Source of the DNA: M3007 sp044226205
Lineage (GTDB): Bacteria > Bacteroidota > Bacteroidia > Chitinophagales > Saprospiraceae
Length of the DNA stretch: 64,000 bases
Assembly: GCA_044226205.1 (NCBI GenBank)
Contig: JBGAHL010000023.1
Location: forward strand, 22,916-86,915
Reading direction: 5' to 3'
Position 1 is the stretch's first letter; every line of letters begins with the position of its first letter. Under the pieces are notes generated by a model. The model was given only the letters and a program-made list of their open reading frames with translations. It did not search any database and was not told the origin of the DNA. A program made the position numbers and the translations under genes. Shown here piece by piece: positions 16,254 through 24,711 of the stretch.

Positions 16254-16913
16254 TCATGAAACGCTCCGCTGAATCCGCTGCAATTCGTCCGATTCCACGA
16301 TGGTTACGCCTTTCAGTCCGCGGTTGGCCAGTTCGATCATGGCAATGGCGACCTGTTCGGCTTCTATCGGGCGGTATTTTTCCCAGCGTCCGCGCAAGAT
16401 GGGCGTCAGCAGTTTGGCGATTCGGATGCCGATGCGCTCTCCCTGCCTCACTTCCTTGCGATCGCCCAACAGGATAGACGGGCGCACCGAGATGAAACTT
16501 TCGTACCCGATTTCGATGACGGCCTCTTCAAGATCGCCTTTCATGCCCAGGTAAAAATTGCGGGTTTTGGGCGAGGCGCCGATCGATGAGACAAAAATGA
16601 ACTGTTTCAGGTCCCTTTGGAAGCCGATTTTGGCCATTTCATGGGGATACACGAAATCCACCATGTACTGCTTTTCCTTCGAGCCCGCTTTGGCCAGGGT
16701 AGTGCCTACCGCCCAGAAAAAATCGTCGCCGGTCACCAGCGCATAGTTGGGCGTCAGAAAATCCTGGTAGTGTTGCTCCAGTTTGGGGTGTTGGATCGGC
16801 AGATTTTTTCGCACGAGCAGAATGACTCTGTCGTAGCGCGGGTCGTCGAGCAGCAGGCGGGTCAGATGCCCGCCGATGAGGCCGGATGCGCCGGCCACCA
16901 GGGCAGTTTTCAT
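16254..16913 (-). CDS. NAD(P)-binding atypical short-chain dehydrogenase family protein
   Basis: The ATG for MKTALVAGASGLIGGHL is used as start (219 residues); the frame extends upstream without Rossmann character. The N-terminal GASGLIGG loop binds NAD(P), and the sequence fits the small atypical SDR group that includes TIP30/HTATIP2 and YbjT-like proteins (FVYPHEMAKIGFQRDLKQFIFVSSIGAS and ISVRPSILLGDRKE). The canonical YxxxK active-site pair is not obvious in its usual place: the equivalent stretch reads NFYLGMKGDLEEAV, with Tyr and Lys three residues apart. An oxidoreductase or sensor role is possible. It is divergently arranged with the MOSC gene. Confidence 0.85.
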   Translation of the reverse strand: MKTALVAGASGLIGGHLTRLLLDDPRYDRVILLVRKNLPIQHPKLEQHYQDFLTPNYALVTGDDFFWAVGTTLAKAGSKEKQYMVDFVYPHEMAKIGFQRDLKQFIFVSSIGASPKTRNFYLGMKGDLEEAVIEIGYESFISVRPSILLGDRKEVRQGERIGIRIAKLLTPILRGRWEKYRPIEAEQVAIAMIELANRGLKGVTIVESDELQRIQRSVS

Positions 16914-17049
16914 GGTGAAATATTGCTTGTGTGTCAGTTTGTGTGTCCATACAACCGGCAGATCGTACAGTTTTTGAGCGGAAATACCGAGTGTTGGGTT
17001 CAGTTGCCGATGTTTGTGCAAAATTCATAAACTATTTCCACAAAACCGG

Positions 17050-17868
17050 ATGCTCTTACTTTCAGACATTTTGATTTACCCGGTCAAATCGCTGGCCGGC
17101 ATTTCGGTCGACCAGTCGGTCGTCCAGATCCGCGGCCTGCAATATGACCGCCGCTGGATGCTCACCGACGAACAGGGCATGTTTGTCAGTCAGCGCGAGG
17201 TGCCTGAAATGGCCCTGCTTCATACCGCGATCGAGCCGCCTTTTTTGCGGATTTTTTTTAAAAATAACCCCGCCCAACAGGTGCTCGTCCCGCTGGAGTA
17301 CGATGCCGCCGACAAAAAACGCGTGCAGGTCTGGAGCCAGCGCTGCATGGCGCGAACCAGCGACCGGCTGATCGACGAGTGGTTTTCGGACCATCTGCGC
17401 CACCGCCTGAGCCTGGTGCACATGCCCGACACAACCCGGCGGGCGACCGACGGCCGTTACGCGCCCAAAGGGCAATACGTCAGTTTTGCAGACGCCTTTC
17501 CTTTCCTCGTCCTCGGCGAAGCCTCGCTCGGCGACCTCAACAGCCGCCTGTCCGAACCCGTTCCGATGAATCGTTTCCGGCCGAACCTGGTTTTTTCCGG
17601 CGGCACGCCGTTTGCAGAGGATGAGTGGGCACAATTCGAGATCGGCAATGCCGTTTTTTCAGGGGTAAAACCCTGCGCCCGATGCGTCATGATTACCATT
17701 GATCAGCAAACCACGGCGCGCAGCGCGGAACCGCTCAAAACCCTTTCGGGCTATCGACGTAGTGGCAACAAGGTGCTTTTCGGCCAGAATGCCGTTTGCC
17801 TGAATGCCTCGGACATGCCCGTGATCCGCAAAGGGGACGCTATTCACATTGCCCGTAAAAAATCCTGA
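17050..17868 (+). CDS. MOSC domain protein
   Basis: The ATG for MLLLSDILIYPVKSLAG is taken as start (272 residues), since the N-terminal MOSC beta-barrel domain normally begins in this way. The N-terminal part (about 1-120) is MOSC_N and the C-terminal part (about 130-270) the MOSC domain proper, with FADAFPFLVLGEASL, MNRFRPNLVFSGG and the conserved cysteine region KPCARCVMITID (Cys209 and Cys212). MOSC proteins handle sulfurated molybdenum cofactor or, as in YcbX, reduce N-hydroxylated compounds; the C-terminal ferredoxin of YcbX is absent. The stop codon overlaps closely with the next start at 17870, implying co-transcription with the pseudokinase-like gene. Confidence 0.9.
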   Translation: MLLLSDILIYPVKSLAGISVDQSVVQIRGLQYDRRWMLTDEQGMFVSQREVPEMALLHTAIEPPFLRIFFKNNPAQQVLVPLEYDAADKKRVQVWSQRCMARTSDRLIDEWFSDHLRHRLSLVHMPDTTRRATDGRYAPKGQYVSFADAFPFLVLGEASLGDLNSRLSEPVPMNRFRPNLVFSGGTPFAEDEWAQFEIGNAVFSGVKPCARCVMITIDQQTTARSAEPLKTLSGYRRSGNKVLFGQNAVCLNASDMPVIRKGDAIHIARKKS

Positions 17869-17869
17869 T

Positions 17870-19498
17870 ATGGCTAAAAAAGAACTTTCCAACCAGCCCT
17901 CGCCGCCGCGAAAAGAAGACCAAACCATCGAGACCATGCTCATTCAGGGCAAACTCGACGAGGCGCTCGACCGCATCGGGGAGATCAATCGCGCGACCCT
18001 CGAACAGGCTGATTTGTGGGCCGGGTTCAAAAGCCAGCTGACCAATTATCGGGAAGCCTACGAACGCGGCGAAATCGAACACGAAGAATTCCAGCGCCAT
18101 CAAAACCGCATCGGACAGGCAGTGCTCGGGCTCATCCAGGGCGTCACGAGGGCCATCCAGCCCTATTTTCACTTTTACACCTCCAACCCGCTCAACGACG
18201 TGGACTCGGACAGTCTGGAGGCGCTCCTCGTTTACGTCTCCACCCGACTGGAAGGGAAGTATCAGGTTTTTCCTCGTCCGCTGGGTGTGGGAAATTCTTG
18301 TATTGTGTTTAAAATCAAGGATTTGTATTCCGGTCGTTACGAGGTGCTGCGGGTGCTCAAAACTTCGCGCCTCAGGGGACTGGCGGAAGAAATCAACCAG
18401 GTGAGCCGGCTCAAACACCGGAACATCATGAGCGTCCACGAGTTTTATTTCAAGGAGTTTCCCTATTTCGTCACGACCGAATACGTGCCCAGTGAAAGCC
18501 TCGACGTGTACATCGACCGTTTTGGTCGCCGCCCCTTTTTCGAGGTGCGCGACATGGTGCTGCGCCTCGGCGATGCGGTGCGTTACCTGCGCGACAAGAA
18601 AATTTTCCTTACCCAGATACGACCGTCCAAAATTTTATTGGACACTGAAAATCAGCCTGTTATTTCACCTTTTGAAGTAATAAAAGCCAGCGATGCCTCG
18701 CGGGCAAAGGAAAAAGTGAAGGAAGACGCGCTCTATCTGGCGCCTGAAATTCTGGAAAACGAAAAGGCGGTGTACGATGTCGAAACGGCGAGCCAGGCCG
18801 ACCAGTACTCCCTGGGTTTGCTCATGTTCGAACAGCTGACCGGCCAGCCCGTTTTTGCCGACGACGATCTGAAAGGCCCCAGAGGAGGCCGGCGTTCGCT
18901 GGACAGGCTGTCTTTGAGCCAGATTTTTAAAAACAGGGAGCGTTTTGACGACCCTGAGGACGATTACCGGGCAAGGCACTGGAAATTGCTCGATGCCGCG
19001 CGCGTGCCGGCTGGCGTGTTGCCCGTGCTCGAAAAACTGCTGAAAAAGGCCCCCGCGGAGCGGTTCGCCAGTTTTGACGAAGCCATGGAAGCCATCGCCG
19101 CCATCCCGCCCGGCTGGACGGATGCGCAGCGGGCTGTTGTGGAGAGTTTTCAACGCTGCCTGCGCGCCAACGACGACTTTATTGCCAATTTTTATGAAAA
19201 AGTGCAGGCCAGCAAAGACCTGCCGAACGAGCTGATCCAGTACAGCGACATGGCTCAGCAGCAACGTATGTTTCGGGGAGTGCTCACCTTGCTGATCGAT
19301 TCGGGCGGGCACCCCTTTGTCGAGGGGCTGACGACGCTGAAAGGCCACAAGGGGCTGTCGGCGGAGCACTACCGCAAGTTTCTGGATTTGCTGCTCGAAA
19401 CCGTGGCCGAAACCGACAGTTACTGGCCCAAACGGGAGGAACTCCGCGCGGCCTGGCTCGACCTGTCGGGGCGGCTGATTGCGGGGTTGAAATTTTGA
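17870..19498 (+). CDS. EAD-like helical domain, pseudokinase and globin-like domain in one protein
   Basis: The 542-residue protein starts one base after the MOSC stop. Residues 18-93 are helical and resemble the effector-associated domain group seen in bacterial conflict proteins (IQGKLDEALDRI, then YERGEIEHEEFQRHQNRIG). Residues 131-403 have the outline of a Ser/Thr kinase: a glycine-loop remnant LGVGNSCIVFKI, a beta-3 Lys164 in RVLKT, YLAPEIL and ADQYSLGLLMFEQLTG. The catalytic elements are lost: HRDLKPSN is replaced by LTQIRPSK (residues 247-254) and DFG by PFE (267-269), so it is a predicted pseudokinase. Residues 415-541 resemble a bacterial haemoglobin: FYEKV, the SDMAQQQRMFRGVL helix, GLSAEHYRKF and a closing AAWLDLSGRL. 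His493 may be the haem ligand, but the spacing to HY is two residues short and the CD1 Phe is not evident. No signal peptide; cytoplasmic. The kinase part is the surest, the other two are inferences. Confidence 0.7.
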   Translation: MAKKELSNQPSPPRKEDQTIETMLIQGKLDEALDRIGEINRATLEQADLWAGFKSQLTNYREAYERGEIEHEEFQRHQNRIGQAVLGLIQGVTRAIQPYFHFYTSNPLNDVDSDSLEALLVYVSTRLEGKYQVFPRPLGVGNSCIVFKIKDLYSGRYEVLRVLKTSRLRGLAEEINQVSRLKHRNIMSVHEFYFKEFPYFVTTEYVPSESLDVYIDRFGRRPFFEVRDMVLRLGDAVRYLRDKKIFLTQIRPSKILLDTENQPVISPFEVIKASDASRAKEKVKEDALYLAPEILENEKAVYDVETASQADQYSLGLLMFEQLTGQPVFADDDLKGPRGGRRSLDRLSLSQIFKNRERFDDPEDDYRARHWKLLDAARVPAGVLPVLEKLLKKAPAERFASFDEAMEAIAAIPPGWTDAQRAVVESFQRCLRANDDFIANFYEKVQASKDLPNELIQYSDMAQQQRMFRGVLTLLIDSGGHPFVEGLTTLKGHKGLSAEHYRKFLDLLLETVAETDSYWPKREELRAAWLDLSGRLIAGLKF

Positions 19499-19530
19499 AA
19501 AAAATTGATAATCAGCGACTTGAAGCCAGG

Positions 19531-20124
19531 TCAGGTCTTTTTGACGTACTGGTTGGCCCGAATATTTTTAGAAGCAAGCGTGGCGGTTTCCACGATGCGC
19601 CGCTGACGGGTTTCCGCTTGTTTGGCGCTGGAAATCCACTCCAGAATGGCGCGTTTGACCGAGCGGGGAAATGCCTCGAAATGTATTTGCGCTTGCGGGT
19701 CGGCATCGAGCAATTGTTGCAGATCGGGGGGCACGATCAAGTCTTCCACCTCGTCCAGCGCGTTCCAGTTGCCGTTTTGTTTGGCTTGCTCCACGGCGGC
19801 CAGTCCGGCCGGGTGCATGAGCCCTTCGGCCGTCAGCCGCTCGATTTTTTGTTTGTTGACGCGGCTCCACTTGCTTTTCGGGTTGCGGCGCGCAAAAAAC
19901 TGGTAACGGCTCTGCTCATCGCGTTTGTTGGCTTTGCTGTCGATCCAGCCGAAGCAAAGGGCGATGTCGACGGCCTGATCGTAGCTCAGGCTCGGAACGC
20001 CACTGCCTTTGTTGTAAAAAATGACCCAAATGTTTTTCTCCGTGGCGTGGTGCTCCAGCAACCACTGCCGCCAGGCTTCGGGAGAGGAGGGGTAAAAGGT
20101 AGGTTGACCGTCTTTGAGCTCCAT
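19531..20124 (-). CDS. YdeI/OmpD-associated family protein
   Basis: The 197-residue protein matches the YdeI-like family from end to end: the opening segment WRQWLLEHHATEKNIWVIFY, the core SYDQAVDIALCFGWIDSK, the conserved RRNPKSKWSRVNKQKIERL and a C-terminal helix SAKQAETRQRRIVETA. Members have been linked to tolerance of bacteriocins or cationic peptides, but the biochemical role is unknown. No signal peptide is present. It lies 11 bp downstream of the Uma2-like gene on the same strand, so it is probably the last gene of the recN-uma2-ydeI run. Confidence 0.88.
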   Translation of the reverse strand: MELKDGQPTFYPSSPEAWRQWLLEHHATEKNIWVIFYNKGSGVPSLSYDQAVDIALCFGWIDSKANKRDEQSRYQFFARRNPKSKWSRVNKQKIERLTAEGLMHPAGLAAVEQAKQNGNWNALDEVEDLIVPPDLQQLLDADPQAQIHFEAFPRSVKRAILEWISSAKQAETRQRRIVETATLASKNIRANQYVKKT

Positions 20125-20135
20125 AGTGAGGGTTT

Positions 20136-20753
20136 TTACTCCGCAACGTCGAGCCGAATACCTTCGGATTCCAGAAATTCAGCCACACAAAAAACGACGC
20201 CGTCCAGCAGTTCCACGGTTTTGTCCCAATCGCAAATAATCCAGTCCTGATGGCGCTCGGCGATCAGGATTTTGCGGGTGGAAGTAAAAATCCAGATCAC
20301 TCGCTGCGTGCCAAAATCCAGGGTTTTTTGGGTTTTTAATTGTACGTAAACATCAATACCCGGATAATCGGCAAACTCGACTTCGGTGTCAACCTCTACC
20401 ACCAGGCATGCCGGTACGCTGGCGTAGCGATTCCCGATTTGGTCGGGCGTCAGGTTGCTTTTTTCAAAAACAGCCAGGTCGTGTGAGGTATTGGTTTTGT
20501 GTGAAATGTGACTGCCAATCTCGCCGGTTCCAATCCAGTATCTTTTTTCCTCCAGTCCCTTAATGAGTAGCCGGGTGAGCCAGGATTTCAGAATCCATTG
20601 TAATAAACCGTCGGCCATAATGTCTTCTTTGGTTTTTTTACCATTGAGTACATCGCGGTAACCCTTGTAATACACCGGCTGTCCCTCGATTGTCTCTTTT
20701 ACAAGATAATCGGGCACTTTTCGGACGCGACGTTTTTTTTCAGCGGTACCCAT
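20136..20753 (-). CDS. Uma2-family (DUF820) PD-(D/E)xK nuclease-fold protein
   Basis: The 205-residue protein has the Uma2 layout: an N-terminal charged segment, a helix, then a strand-turn-strand with SHDLAVFEK (the likely metal-binding Asp), followed by ACLVVEVDTE (the Glu and second acidic site), and a later strand around RVIWIFTSTRKILIAE. Uma2 proteins adopt a restriction-endonuclease fold and are abundant in cyanobacteria and Bacteroidota, with uncertain function; some are mobile. The usual lysine after the Glu is not evident, so nuclease activity is doubtful. It follows recN by 31 bp in the same direction. Confidence 0.78.
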   Translation of the reverse strand: MGTAEKKRRVRKVPDYLVKETIEGQPVYYKGYRDVLNGKKTKEDIMADGLLQWILKSWLTRLLIKGLEEKRYWIGTGEIGSHISHKTNTSHDLAVFEKSNLTPDQIGNRYASVPACLVVEVDTEVEFADYPGIDVYVQLKTQKTLDFGTQRVIWIFTSTRKILIAERHQDWIICDWDKTVELLDGVVFCVAEFLESEGIRLDVAE

Positions 20754-20784
20754 GGCTGGCTATTAGGTGACAAATATACAAAAA

Positions 20785-22440
20785 TTACCCCGCTACCAGT
20801 TCCCTGGCGGTCGCCAGTGCCGCATCGCTGGGCGGGTTGCCGCTGAGCATGACGGCGATGGAGCGCACGCGTTCGTCTTCGTTGAGCAGGCGTACGTTGG
20901 TGACCGTGCGGTCGCCGTCCACTTTTTTGAACACGAAGTAGTGGCGGTCGGCGCGGGCGGCAATTTGCGGGGTGTGCGTGATGCTGACGACCTGGTGGCG
21001 TTCGCTCAATTCGCGCAAAATCAGCCCCATTTTCATCGAAACATCGCCGCTGACCCCCGAATCGATCTCATCGAAAATAAGGGTGGGAAGCGGGATGGCG
21101 TCGGCCACGAGGCTTTTGGTGCAAAGGGTGAGACGCGACAATTCGCCGCCCGAAGCGACGTCTTTTATAGGTAAATAGCGGCTGCCCACGTTGGAGGCGA
21201 ATAAAAACTGGACGTCGTCGGCGCCGGTGGGGCCCAGCGATTCGGTGGGTTCCACGGCAACTTTCAAGCGGGAGTGCGGCATTGAAAGCTGGGCCAGCAT
21301 GGACTGCACTTTTTCTTCAAAATCCGCCACCACGGCTACCCGGCGCTCGTGGAGCGTAGCAGCGACGGTGCGCAGGTGTTGTTCCTGTTCGGCCAGCGCA
21401 TGCTCAAGTTGGGCGATGGCTTCGCCGAGGTCGGTAAAACCGCCGAGTTGTTGTTCCAGGTCGTTTTGGAGGCGCAGCAGCTCGTCGACGGAGGCAAGTC
21501 CGTGTTTTTTTTGCAGTTTATAAATGGTATTGAGGCGATCCTGTATGTCCTGGATGCGTTGTGGGTCGTGTTCGGTCGCTTCGCTGACGCGGTCGCATTC
21601 CTTGGCCAGGTCCTGCAATTCGGCGATGACCGATTCGAGGCGTTCACTCAGACCGTTCAGGTCGGTCGAAATTTTGCGGGTGGCCGACATTGTGCGTTGA
21701 ATTTCAATCAACTGGCCCACGATGTTTTGTTCCGTTTCCGCCAGATAATTGAACGCCGTACCGTAAGTCCGTTTGATGTCTTCGGCATTGGTAAGGCGAG
21801 AGAGTTCGTCTTCCAGCGACTCCTGTTCGCCTTCGATCAGGCCGGCTTTGTGCAATTCCTCGAGTTGGAAACGCACGAAATCGAGTTCTTTTTCCCCCGA
21901 CTGGCTGGCCTGCACGAGCTCGGCCAGGCGGCGGCGGTCGGTGGCGTAGCGGCGGTAGCCCTGCTGGTAGCCTTTGAGAATCAATTGATTGTCGGCAAGG
22001 GCATCGATCATCCGCAATTGAAAATTGACATTGTGGATGTCCAGCACGTCGAATTGCTGGTGCAGATCGATCAGGGCTTCGGTGAGGCGTTGAAGCACCT
22101 GGTTGTTGACCGGCGTGTCGTTGACGAAAGCGCGGCTTTTGCCGTTGGGCACCACTTCGCGGCGCACGACGACCTCGTGGTCGTAATCGAGTTCGTGTTC
22201 GTCAAAAAACTCCCGCAAATCGTATTTCGCCACATCGAACTCAGCTTCCACCACGCATTTTTCCTGGTCGTTGTAAAAGGTTTTGCTGTCGGCGCGTTCG
22301 CCCATCACGAGCCCGAGGGCGCCCAAAAGGATGGATTTGCCGGCGCCGGTTTCGCCGGTGATGATGGTGAGCCGTTCGGAGAAATCAATTTCCAGTGCGT
22401 CGATCAGCGCGTAATTGCGAATACGAAGGCGTTTCAGCAT
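20785..22440 (-). CDS. recN: DNA repair protein RecN
   Basis: RecN is an SMC-like ATPase that acts early in double-strand-break repair. The 551 residues have Walker A GETGAGKS at 29-36, a long central coiled coil (about 150-370), the ABC-type signature in DVASGGELSRLTL, Walker B in LIFDEIDSGVSG, and the switch histidine region VVSITHTPQIAARAD. The length is normal. A TACTTTTG -7-like box lies 27 bp upstream of the start (22467-22474, minus strand), and a strong terminator separates it from the upstream lipoprotein gene. Uma2- and YdeI-like genes follow. Confidence 0.96.
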   Translation of the reverse strand: MLKRLRIRNYALIDALEIDFSERLTIITGETGAGKSILLGALGLVMGERADSKTFYNDQEKCVVEAEFDVAKYDLREFFDEHELDYDHEVVVRREVVPNGKSRAFVNDTPVNNQVLQRLTEALIDLHQQFDVLDIHNVNFQLRMIDALADNQLILKGYQQGYRRYATDRRRLAELVQASQSGEKELDFVRFQLEELHKAGLIEGEQESLEDELSRLTNAEDIKRTYGTAFNYLAETEQNIVGQLIEIQRTMSATRKISTDLNGLSERLESVIAELQDLAKECDRVSEATEHDPQRIQDIQDRLNTIYKLQKKHGLASVDELLRLQNDLEQQLGGFTDLGEAIAQLEHALAEQEQHLRTVAATLHERRVAVVADFEEKVQSMLAQLSMPHSRLKVAVEPTESLGPTGADDVQFLFASNVGSRYLPIKDVASGGELSRLTLCTKSLVADAIPLPTLIFDEIDSGVSGDVSMKMGLILRELSERHQVVSITHTPQIAARADRHYFVFKKVDGDRTVTNVRLLNEDERVRSIAVMLSGNPPSDAALATARELVAG

Positions 22441-22466
22441 AAAGGCAGCCTTGGGATAGTGATTCG

Positions 22467-22474
22467 CAAAAGTA
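22467..22474 (-). promoter_or_regulatory. Predicted -7 box of recN
   Basis: TACTTTTG read on the minus strand matches TAnnTTTG and lies 27 bp ahead of the recN start. No clear -33 TTG is seen. Confidence 0.45.
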
Positions 22475-22521
22475 GTATTTCAGCGTTGTCTGATACGCAT
22501 TGAATTAACATATTTTGTTTT

Positions 22522-22592
22522 AAAAAACTCGACGGGATGCCGGTTTGGACGCCGAAAAAGAGTTTTTCTTCGGTGTCCAAACTTGCATCCCG
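22522..22592 (-). terminator. Intrinsic terminator after the lipoprotein gene
   Basis: Read on the minus strand, a long imperfect stem (CGGGATGC arms at 22533-22540 and 22585-22592, plus GTTTGGAC/GTCCAAAC and CCGAA/TTCGG inside) is followed within a few bases by six Ts. It lies between the lipoprotein stop (22617) and recN. Confidence 0.85.
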
Positions 22593-22616
22593 CCGGGCCT
22601 GAATGTGGTTTTTGCA

Positions 22617-23159
22617 TCAACCTTTCACCTTACGGCCCGAGGCGGTGCGGCTTTCCTGTTTGTACACGCCTTCGCGTTTGAGGTTGACGAGCAGGCGCGG
22701 AATGGCATCCGAATCGGTCTGGAATTTTTCGCCGGCATAGGTGACCTTGCCGCTGCGGCGGTTCCATTCGGAAGCGAGCAACTGGTATTCGCCGCTGGCT
22801 TTCGGGTTGGGTCCGAACATCAGGTAATGGGTGTCGTCCTTGTTTTCAAAGCTGATGGCGAAGTGGTCTTCTTTGGGCCGGAACAGGAACACGCCCGGGG
22901 TGCCCCGGCGGAAATGGATTTGCTGCACCTTGCGGCCGTTGCGGATTTTGATTTCTCCGCTGGAAATCTTGTAGCTGTTGTCCTCGTCGATGTTGCGGTA
23001 GATCGTGAGGTCGTCGGACAGGTAGAACTGGACGCGTTTAAGGTCGTTATCGGTCCAGTTTTGCGACTCGTACAGTTCGCGGGAAAAGGGAGTCAGGGTC
23101 GGGCTGCAGGCGCCGAGAAGTCCAAGGGCGCCGAGCAGCAGCAGGTAAATTGCACGCAT
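22617..23159 (-). CDS. Predicted lipoprotein of unknown function
   Basis: The 180-residue product starts at the ATG for MRAIYLLLLGALGLLGAC, a lipoprotein signal with lipobox LGAC. The mature part is beta-rich and charged, with RVQFYLSDDLTIYRNIDED, GRKVQQIHFRRGTPGVFLF and a LLASEWNRRSGKVTYAGEKF stretch. I recognise the general look of small Bacteroidota envelope proteins but no named domain or catalytic site. A well-formed terminator follows, so it is probably transcribed alone or with an upstream gene. Envelope location is inferred from the signal. Confidence 0.75.
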   Translation of the reverse strand: MRAIYLLLLGALGLLGACSPTLTPFSRELYESQNWTDNDLKRVQFYLSDDLTIYRNIDEDNSYKISSGEIKIRNGRKVQQIHFRRGTPGVFLFRPKEDHFAISFENKDDTHYLMFGPNPKASGEYQLLASEWNRRSGKVTYAGEKFQTDSDAIPRLLVNLKREGVYKQESRTASGRKVKG

Positions 23160-23283
23160 GGTTTGAACTGATTTTTGCTGCAATTACGCTCGAAATGCGG
23201 CTTTGGCTGCATGTTAAGGCGGGGTTTAACGCCAATTTATCACGGGTCGTTAGCGGATTGTTACGGTATGTGCGGGCGGAGGT

Positions 23284-24186
23284 TCAGGACTCGTCGTCCT
23301 TGCTCTTGGGGTGCGCCTGTTCGTACACCTTGCGCAGTTTTTCGATGCTGTTGTGGGTGTAAATCTGAGTGGCGGCCAGGTTGGCGTGTCCGAGCAGTTC
23401 CTTGATGGCATTGATGTCGGCGCCATGGTCGGAGAGGTGGGTGGCGAAGGAATGGCGCAGCACGTGCGGGCTTCTTTGCTCCGCGGTCGTGACCATCGAC
23501 AGGTATTTGTGCACCACGGTGTAGATGTTTTCGGGGCTCATGCGGGCGCTTTTTCGGTTGAGCAGCAGCCAGGGCTCGTGGCTGGCCGGGTGCGCGGCGC
23601 GCCTTTTTTCGAGAAATTGTTCGATCAGGCGGGCGAGGTAATGGGCAAAGGGAACGATACGTTCCTTGCCGCCTTTGCCCTGTACGCGCAACACGAAACG
23701 GCCCATATCGATGTCGCTGATTTTCAGGAGGGAAAGCTCGCTGCGGCGCAGCCCGGTGGCGTAGAGCATTTCGAGAATGAGGCGGTCGCGCAGGCCCGGA
23801 TAGTCGTCGCCGAATTCGATTTGGGTCAGGAGATTCGTCACCTGCGGCTCGGGAACGAACACCGGCAGGCGTTTTCCGGTACGCGGCGCCACGACTTTTT
23901 TGAGCGGATCGTGCTCCACGAGGCGGCGTTTGCGCAGCAGTTTGAAATAGGATTTGAGGCAGGAAAGCCGGCGGTTGATGCTGCGCGGGCTTTGTCCGGC
24001 CTGCATTTGCTGCACGATCCAGGCCCGTATGTGGCCGTGTCGCACGGCGCCCACTTCGCTGGTCTGGAACCTTTCGCCCACGAACGCCACGAACTGGGAG
24101 AGGTCGCGGCGATAGGCCGCCAGCGTGTGGGGCGAGAATCTGCGCTCGACGGCGAGGTATTGATAAAAGCTTTCTTCGTAGAACAT
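23284..24186 (-). CDS. xerC: Tyrosine recombinase XerC/XerD family
   Basis: The 300-residue protein (start at MFYEESFYQYL; the upstream extension of the frame is not conserved in type) has the two-domain layout of Xer recombinases: an N-terminal SAM-like core-binding domain (about 1-90) and a catalytic domain with Arg147 (TGLRRSEL), Lys174 (GKGGKERIVPF), His241-x-x-Arg244 (PHVLRHSFATHL), His267 (LLGHANLAAT) and the nucleophile Tyr276 (QIYTHNS). Xer proteins resolve chromosome dimers at dif. The standard length and absence of phage-like neighbours favour a housekeeping role. XerC and XerD cannot be told apart here, so the symbol is provisional. Confidence 0.92.
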   Translation of the reverse strand: MFYEESFYQYLAVERRFSPHTLAAYRRDLSQFVAFVGERFQTSEVGAVRHGHIRAWIVQQMQAGQSPRSINRRLSCLKSYFKLLRKRRLVEHDPLKKVVAPRTGKRLPVFVPEPQVTNLLTQIEFGDDYPGLRDRLILEMLYATGLRRSELSLLKISDIDMGRFVLRVQGKGGKERIVPFAHYLARLIEQFLEKRRAAHPASHEPWLLLNRKSARMSPENIYTVVHKYLSMVTTAEQRSPHVLRHSFATHLSDHGADINAIKELLGHANLAATQIYTHNSIEKLRKVYEQAHPKSKDDES

Positions 24187-24279
24187 GGCGCGCTTTCCGG
24201 CCTCAAAATTGGCAAAATTCGAACATAGATGCGCACAATTCTGCCGGGGAAAAGCCGCACAGGAAGTCGCGCCCGGGTG

Positions 24280-24287
24280 TATCTTTG
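24280..24287 (+). promoter_or_regulatory. Predicted -7 box of the holin-like gene
   Basis: TATCTTTG fits TAnnTTTG, 43 bp ahead of the ATG at 24331 in the divergent gap from xerC. No good -33 element is seen. Confidence 0.5.
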
Positions 24288-24330
24288 TTGCCATACCCGC
24301 TTTCCGTTACCACAGATCAATTCGTAAAGC

Positions 24331-24711
24331 ATGACACCCGATTCCGACCCCGAGGATTCCTTCGGACCAAGCGCGAGGTTTGAAAAATTGAGCAAACAAC
24401 TGCTCGATCACCTCGAAACCCGTTGGGAATACGCCACCCTTACGTTTACCGAAAAAATGTCGGCCGTCGTTTCCACCCTGGTCGCAGCGCTGGTGGCCGG
24501 CCTGTTTTTCATCATGGTCCTGTTTTTCCTGTGCGTGGCGCTGGCGCTTTGGGTGGGCGATCTGATTGGCAACCGTGCAGGCGGTTTTGCGCTCTCGGCC
24601 ATCATTTTTGTTCCGTTCGGACTGGCGTCGTACTACCTGATCCGGCCGATTTTGCGCGAAAAAATCATTCAAAACATTTTGAGCGATGAAGATCTTCCGA
24701 AGGAAAGTTGA
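24331..24711 (+). CDS. Phage-holin-superfamily III/YqjE-like membrane protein
   Basis: The 126-residue protein has an acidic N terminus, an amphipathic helix (SKQLLDHLETRWEYATLTFTE) and two predicted membrane helices (about residues 48-72 and 84-105). This matches the YqjE/actinobacterial-holin-X type of small inner-membrane protein found as a housekeeping gene in many bacteria; despite the name it is not evidence of a prophage. Its 3' end overlaps the next gene by 26 bp, a pattern seen in yqjE-yqjK pairs. Function is unknown, with stress or envelope roles proposed for relatives. Confidence 0.75.
   Translation: MTPDSDPEDSFGPSARFEKLSKQLLDHLETRWEYATLTFTEKMSAVVSTLVAALVAGLFFIMVLFFLCVALALWVGDLIGNRAGGFALSAIIFVPFGLASYYLIRPILREKIIQNILSDEDLPKES

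Noticed and set aside
24331..24711. Prophage remnant suggested by a holin-like protein next to a tyrosine recombinase
   Set aside because: The recombinase is of housekeeping Xer type, the holin-like protein is of the YqjE kind, and no other phage gene or attachment repeat is visible.
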